DNA of 64,000 bases, from positions 336,501 to 400,500 of the forward strand of contig CAUJNA010003805.1 of assembly GCA_963377175.1 (NCBI GenBank), read 5' to 3'. The notes beneath the pieces are model-generated. The model saw only the letters and a program-made list of their open reading frames with translations. It was not told the origin of the DNA and made no database searches. Both the position numbers and the translations under genes were made by a program. Shown one piece after another: positions 63,101 through 64,000 of the stretch (position 1 is its first letter; each line of letters begins with the position of its first letter). The DNA is from Effrenium voratum (lineage: Eukaryota > Sar > Dinophyceae > Suessiales > Symbiodiniaceae).

Positions 63101-63991
63101 CTTGTGACATTATTGCTTCGAAGCATCCAAAGAGGGCTACCATTTTGGCAACCCAATTCTATCGCACCAAAGCCATGCTTTCCCAGTTGACACGTTCAAA
63201 TGATTTGGGGTGGTACTTTGGCTCCTTCCCCCTTCTGGTACTCTGGCTTTTCCCACCGAATCTACACCGAACCTGCACCCTTTTTTTCCGGCCGGTTGTT
63301 GTACTCTGGCTTCTCAAACCGAATCGGCACCAGTCCGGCCTTCCGGGCAGGAACGTGGATGGCTGCATTGCGGTGTCCTTTGTGGATATGATCCGATCCT
63401 GCGGAGCCTTTAGCCAGGAGGAGTGCGATGACTTGATGTCCTTTGGGTGTCTGAACCTTTCGCGAATCTGGCAGATGCTGGTTTCCCGGCCGTTTCCCTT
63501 TTAAGGGAACCTCCAAAAGCGAGCGCTTCAAAGGACTTCAACTTCAACAGTGTATGGGTTCTCTTTTAAGGGAACCTCCAGCAGCGAGCGGTTCAATGGA
63601 CACCAGTAAATTGATCAACCTGTTTTGCGGGGAAATCCAGTGGCCCCTGATCTCGCAGACTCTTTTTTGCCCCCGTGAACTATGCGACTTTCGGAGCTTG
63701 GGATTGTCCCGAAAATCCAAAAAACATGTTTTCCCACAAACATCCCTGAAGGCCGTTTTCCCCCAAAAATTCCCGAAGGTCTTGGGGAGTTTCGCAAGTT
63801 TTTTTTTTTGCCTTTTAATACTTTTTTGTTTGTCTCTTGCACCCAGGAACGGTTTGTTCGTGCTGGGGCGATCAGTGGGCTTCATTGGCCACTATCTGGA
63901 CCAGCTGCGACTGAAGCAGCCGCTGTACCGCCACCCCTGGGATGACATCACCTACATCCAGGAACTGGCTGGCCAGGGTCCTGACAAGTGA
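25862..63991 (+). CDS. ACLY: ATP-citrate lyase, fused animal-type, 34 exons, complete
   Basis: Cytosolic enzyme: citrate + CoA + ATP gives acetyl-CoA, oxaloacetate, ADP and phosphate, feeding lipid synthesis and acetylation. The 34 exons (listed in the block entries) sum to 3291 nt: 1096 codons plus TGA at 63989-63991; human ACLY has 1101. Order is as in the animal protein: ATP-grasp and citrate-binding half, linker, CoA-binding/phosphohistidine domain, citrate synthase-like C-terminus. The catalytic phosphohistidine is in QFGHAGA (His749 here). Plants and many algae instead use two separate subunits. ATG 25862 starts [17 protein letters not shown], matching the family N-terminus, so the start is secure. 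The linker is about 25 residues shorter than in human and lacks the Ser-rich phosphorylation region. The 33 introns have 16 GC, 12 GA and 5 GT donors; every acceptor is AG|G. Paralogues elsewhere cannot be judged from this window. Confidence 0.96.
28320..28770 (+). repeat. A-rich AAACAAG/CAAGCAAG repeat
   Basis: Irregular units such as GAAACAAA, CAAGCAAG and CAAACAAC fill 450 bp of intron 4 of ACLY, directly before the (TACA)n tract. Long ORFs on both strands (Lys/Gln/Asn-rich one way, Cys/Leu-rich the other) are artefacts of the repeat. Confidence 0.93.
28810..29510. repeat. (TACA)n microsatellite, ~700 bp
   Basis: About 175 tetranucleotide units with only two visible interruptions: one extra T near 29180 and GACACAC near 29441. 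A short (TGCA)n run follows at 29513-29540. Because the unit is 4 bp, all frames on both strands stay open, which explains the overlapping [16 protein letters not shown] ORFs. It lies in intron 4 of ACLY. Confidence 0.98.
30559..31987 (+). other. ACLY: ACLY exons 5-8: rest of ATP-grasp domain
   Basis: Exons 30559-30714, 31067-31158, 31365-31469, 31907-31987. Exon 5 carries [20 protein letters not shown], a hallmark of the ATP-grasp fold. Exons 6-7 join to [10 protein letters not shown], which includes metal-binding residues of the family, and exon 7 gives [14 protein letters not shown]. Exon 8 gives [20 protein letters not shown]. Donors: GA, GC, GT, GA (gagagt). The 31470-31906 intron ends CTCAG|G; the junction codon is AA+G (Lys). 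Confidence 0.95.
31225..31300. repeat. (TTTG/TTTA)n tract
   Basis: TTTTTATTTTTA followed by (TTTG)n in intron 6 of ACLY. Its complement type, (AAAC)n, recurs at 32310-32370 in intron 8. Confidence 0.9.
32115..32371. repeat. A-rich (AAAC)n and AACCAACC repeat
   Basis: AAACAAAG/ACACAAAG units grading into (CAAC)n and a pure (CAAA)n run, in intron 8 of ACLY. The composition matches the 28320-28770 tract. Confidence 0.9.
32630..32643 (-). other. Possible relic of the dinoflagellate spliced leader
   Basis: On the minus strand these 14 bases read CATTTTGGCTCAAG, identical to the 3' 14 nt of the 22 nt dinoflagellate spliced leader as I know it. The following minus-strand sequence includes CCCCGTAGC, similar to the leader's 5' half. 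Such truncated leaders mark retroposed mRNA copies in dinoflagellates. No coding sequence is recognisable downstream on that strand, so this is a suggestion only. Confidence 0.4.
33199..34401 (+). pseudogene. Broken ubiquitin-like/RCC1-like repeat gene inside ACLY intron 8
   Basis: Starts with [20 protein letters not shown], a ubiquitin-like beginning. The frame then shifts and resumes as [17 protein letters not shown], followed by tandem 41-codon repeats with core [13 protein letters not shown] and [27 protein letters not shown] marks repeats at 33476, 33599, 33722, 33839, 33962, 34088, 34203 and 34326, mostly 123 bp apart. Repeats 1-5 form one open frame ending at TAA 34004-34006; later copies carry indels. 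Breaks: a missing and frameshifted stretch between the ubiquitin-like start and the repeats, the stop in copy 5, and shifts afterwards. Such RCC1/HERC-annotated repeat proteins are numerous in symbiodiniacean genomes. The intronless form suggests a retrocopy or an unspliced fragment. Confidence 0.78.
35534..38475 (+). other. ACLY: ACLY exons 9-13: citrate-binding domain
   Basis: Exons 35534-35563 (30 nt micro-exon), 36666-36801, 37379-37422, 37845-37968, 38413-38475. The micro-exon restores [10 protein letters not shown] before [19 protein letters not shown] and [13 protein letters not shown], the citrate-binding core. Exons 11-13 give [36 protein letters not shown] and [17 protein letters not shown]. 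Donors: GA (gagcct), GA (gagctc), GC (gcctgg), GA (gacagg), GC (gcccgg). The chosen exon 12/13 junction gives the same residue spacing as the human protein. Introns here contain poly-G runs at 37440 and 37811. Confidence 0.94.
38782..38866 (+). mobile_element. Family 2 inverted-repeat element
   Basis: In intron 13 of ACLY. TTTTGGGACCCCCAAAATGGC, TTCGGTTTTCCTTTTGGTTTCCC and a right end GTACTCTCAAG. The flanking GACATGGGCGTGTCTTTTT is also found beside the 58461 copy, so the repeated unit probably extends further left. Confidence 0.68.
39119..39229. repeat. (GGTC)n followed by (TTTG)n
   Basis: Nine or so GGTC units at 39119-39157 run straight into (GTTT)n at 39160-39217 in intron 13 of ACLY. 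Confidence 0.95.
39556..42038 (+). other. ACLY: ACLY exons 14-16: end of citrate half, linker, start of CoA-binding half
   Basis: Exons 39556-39720, 40801-40883, 41894-42038. Exon 14: [20 protein letters not shown] then an acidic/proline stretch. Exon 15 is the Lys/Pro-rich linker ([14 protein letters not shown]) followed by [11 protein letters not shown]. Exon 16: [20 protein letters not shown] and AMIFPFSG...KFYWG. Donors: GC (gcagag), GC (gcgccg), GA (gatggg). A short extra exon near 41700 is not needed; exon 15 joined directly to 16 aligns with the family. The linker is shorter than in animals. Confidence 0.93.
42525..43685. repeat. Polypurine tract (GAAA/GGAAA/GACAG), ~1.15 kb
   Basis: The + strand is almost entirely A and G: (GAAA)n at 42640-42780, (AAATA)-interrupted GAAA to 43020, (GGGAA)n and (GGAA)n at 43030-43150, (GGACA)n at 43170-43210, (GGAAA)n at 43211-43260, and (AAAGG)n to 43550. 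It lies in intron 16 of ACLY. The Phe/Leu/Ser-rich minus-strand ORFs are artefacts. Confidence 0.97.
46205..46785 (+). repeat. (CTAT)n tract and a 65 bp minisatellite
   Basis: 46205-46460 is (CTAT)n, (CT)n and (TGTC)n. From about 46465 a higher-order repeat appears: AAGCGTATCTACT occurs at 46527, 46592, 46657 and 46721, spaced 65, 65 and 64 bp, flanked by TCTAAATCTA and CTATC. It ends in an AT run. It lies in intron 19 of ACLY. Confidence 0.93.
48186..48292 (+). mobile_element. Family 3 inverted-repeat element
   Basis: It starts TGGATTGGTGGTTTGG and ends CCAGCAATCCAAACCAACC, an imperfect inverted repeat of about 16 bp enclosing roughly 75 bp. It lies at the 3' end of intron 20 of ACLY, about 40 bp before exon 21. 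Confidence 0.6.
48468..50690 (+). repeat. GTGTAGAT / GTGTGTAGAT satellite
   Basis: Units of GTGTAGAT, GTGTGTAGAT and (GT)n-GGGGTGGTGTGTAGAT are arranged in a loose higher-order pattern of about 100 bp marked by GGGGTGGTGTGTAG. Blocks 48468-49030 and 49801-50690 are clean; 49030-49785 is full of single-base indels. A 14-15 nt A-run sits at 49787-49800 between a noisy and a clean block. Confidence 0.95.
50691..53455 (+). repeat. Progressively degenerate satellite
   Basis: The GTGTAGAT pattern decays from 50691 to about 51900. It then gives way to a second irregular motif around GACGCAGA / GATACGCAGA / AGTCGCAG, visible from 51950 to 53440. No copy is exact and no frame is coding. It could be an old array or poorly corrected sequence. 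Confidence 0.7.
53815..54010 (+). repeat. Imperfect threefold repeat, ~65-80 bp unit
   Basis: The motif TTTTG(G/C)CTTTC(C/A/G)ACA(T/C)CC followed by AGC(A/G)(T/C)C(A/G)CCAG(A/C)A occurs three times, near 53830, 53900 and 53980. It lies in intron 21 of ACLY and has no conserved frame. Confidence 0.65.
55079..56657 (+). other. ACLY: ACLY exons 22-25: catalytic phosphohistidine region
   Basis: Exons 55079-55189, 55836-55919, 56340-56396, 56595-56657. Exon 22: [20 protein letters not shown] then [13 protein letters not shown]. Exon 23 has [19 protein letters not shown] with the phosphorylated histidine (His749). The next exons give [20 protein letters not shown] and [20 protein letters not shown]. 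Donors: GC (gctgga), GC (gctaag), GT (gtggga), GC (gccgcg). Exon 23 has several GC/GG options within 12 bp; the one chosen keeps phase and uses a GC donor. Confidence 0.93.
57073..57137 (+). repeat. (CAG)n trinucleotide repeat
   Basis: About 21 CAG units directly preceded by a GAAGAAG purine run (56985-57070). It is intronic, in ACLY intron 25, and ends 45 bp before the acceptor of exon 26. The poly-Ser, poly-Ala and poly-Leu ORFs over it are not coding. Confidence 0.97.
58461..58540 (+). mobile_element. Family 2 inverted-repeat element
   Basis: TTTTGAGTGTACC at the left and GGTACCCTCAAA at the right form a terminal inverted repeat. The core is CCCAAAATGGCTTTGGTTTTCC and TTTTGGCTCCCCTTTGAAATC. 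It is 80 bp, in ACLY intron 27. Confidence 0.78.
58845..59225 (+). repeat. CAGCACC/CCAGCAAC-rich degenerate repeat
   Basis: About 370 bp with recurring AGCAC(C)NCCAGCAAC, TTGAGCACACCAA and GACCAGC phrases, still in ACLY intron 27. Long minus-strand ORFs rich in Cys, Trp and Val result from it. Confidence 0.7.
59271..59351 (+). mobile_element. Family 2 inverted-repeat element
   Basis: TTCAGGGTACCCC at the left and GCGTACCCTCAA at the right flank ATGGCTTTGG...CCTTTTGGTTTCCC. It is 81 bp and lies 34 bp before exon 28 of ACLY, in the same orientation as the 58461 copy in the same intron. Confidence 0.78.
60173..60272 (-). mobile_element. Family 1 inverted-repeat element
   Basis: TGGCCATGGGTCAAAA at the left and TTTTGACCCACAG at the right. 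The core has CCGTACCCCCAGTGAACATCC and GGTGGTGCGCCTACCCC, the reverse complement of the 19441 copy. It lies 19 bp after the donor of ACLY intron 29. Confidence 0.8.
60434..60633 (+). repeat. Perfect tandem duplication, 2 x 100 bp
   Basis: 60434-60533 and 60534-60633 are identical base for base, each running from ACATGGAGCCCTCC to GAGGGTATGTT. It lies in ACLY intron 29 and is not coding in the ACLY frame. Perfect identity suggests a recent duplication or an assembly join. Confidence 0.95.
62687..62770 (+). mobile_element. Family 3 inverted-repeat element
   Basis: TTTTGGATTGGTGGTCTGG at the left and CCAAACCACCAATCCAAACC at the right form an inverted repeat of about 15 bp around TCCCTGAGGGTAAATGGGG. 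It lies in ACLY intron 32. Fragments with the same end occur at 4912-4937 and 19140-19153. Confidence 0.72.
63493..63600 (+). repeat. Short direct repeat with an internal palindrome
   Basis: CTTTTAAGGGAACCTCCAAAAGCGAGCGCTTCAA and its near copy (CTCCAGCAGCGAGCGGTTCAA) are about 68 bp apart. Each contains the palindrome CCCTTTTAAGGG or a version of it. It lies in ACLY intron 33. Confidence 0.75.
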
Positions 63992-64000
63992 GTCAAGTGA

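Larger units (their letters stand above)
61334..63991 (+). other. ACLY: ACLY exons 30-34: C-terminal catalytic domain and stop
   Basis: Exons 61334-61389, 61757-61826, 62440-62510, 63351-63452, 63847-63991. They give [98 protein letters not shown] and [18 protein letters not shown], then a TGA at 63989. GIGHR and the VDMIRSCG aspartate are expected active-site residues of the citrate synthase fold. Donors: GA (gactgg), GC (gccagc), GC (gcccct), GA (gaacct). The window ends 9 bp after the stop, so the 3' UTR is outside. Confidence 0.95.

Overview
This window looks like nuclear DNA of a dinoflagellate, most likely a symbiodiniacean-type alga. Every gene I can reconstruct is on the + strand, which fits unidirectional gene arrays. 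Coding sequence comes in short, GC-rich exons of 30 to 200 bp, separated by introns that mostly begin with GC or GA and always end in AG followed by a G in the exon. Tandem repeats of the '[13 protein letters not shown]' type, common in symbiodiniacean genomes, are also present. I derived all exon boundaries by hand from reading frame, family similarity and the G[C/A/T]...AG|G rule. No transcript data were available.

Layout: 1-1299, upstream DNA with a long direct repeat. 1300-6740, a pheophorbide a oxygenase (PAO/TIC55)-like Rieske oxygenase in at least 11 exons; its last few residues are unresolved. 7710-10709, a short coiled-coil protein of unknown function (partial model). 14287-18488, another small unknown protein (six-exon model, 163 aa). 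19246-22798, an AAA+ ATPase (eight exons), with two further in-frame exons at 23605-24459 that either extend it or belong to a small separate gene. 25862-63991, one gene filling about 38 kb: a complete animal-type (fused) ATP-citrate lyase with 34 exons that join in frame to 1096 aa, close to the 1101 aa of the human enzyme.

The introns carry most of the unusual structure. They hold at least three families of short elements with terminal inverted repeats, a roughly 700 bp (TACA)n tract, a 1.1 kb polypurine tract, a 65 bp minisatellite and an intron of more than 6.6 kb dominated by a degenerating GTGTAGAT satellite. They also hold a broken ubiquitin-like/RCC1-like repeat gene and a possible relic of the dinoflagellate spliced leader on the minus strand.

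Functionally, ATP-citrate lyase makes cytosolic acetyl-CoA for lipid synthesis and acetylation, while the Rieske protein is probably plastid-located and involved in tetrapyrrole metabolism. There is no operon-like logic linking the neighbours. I found no RNA genes, CRISPR arrays, viral genes or convincing minus-strand genes.
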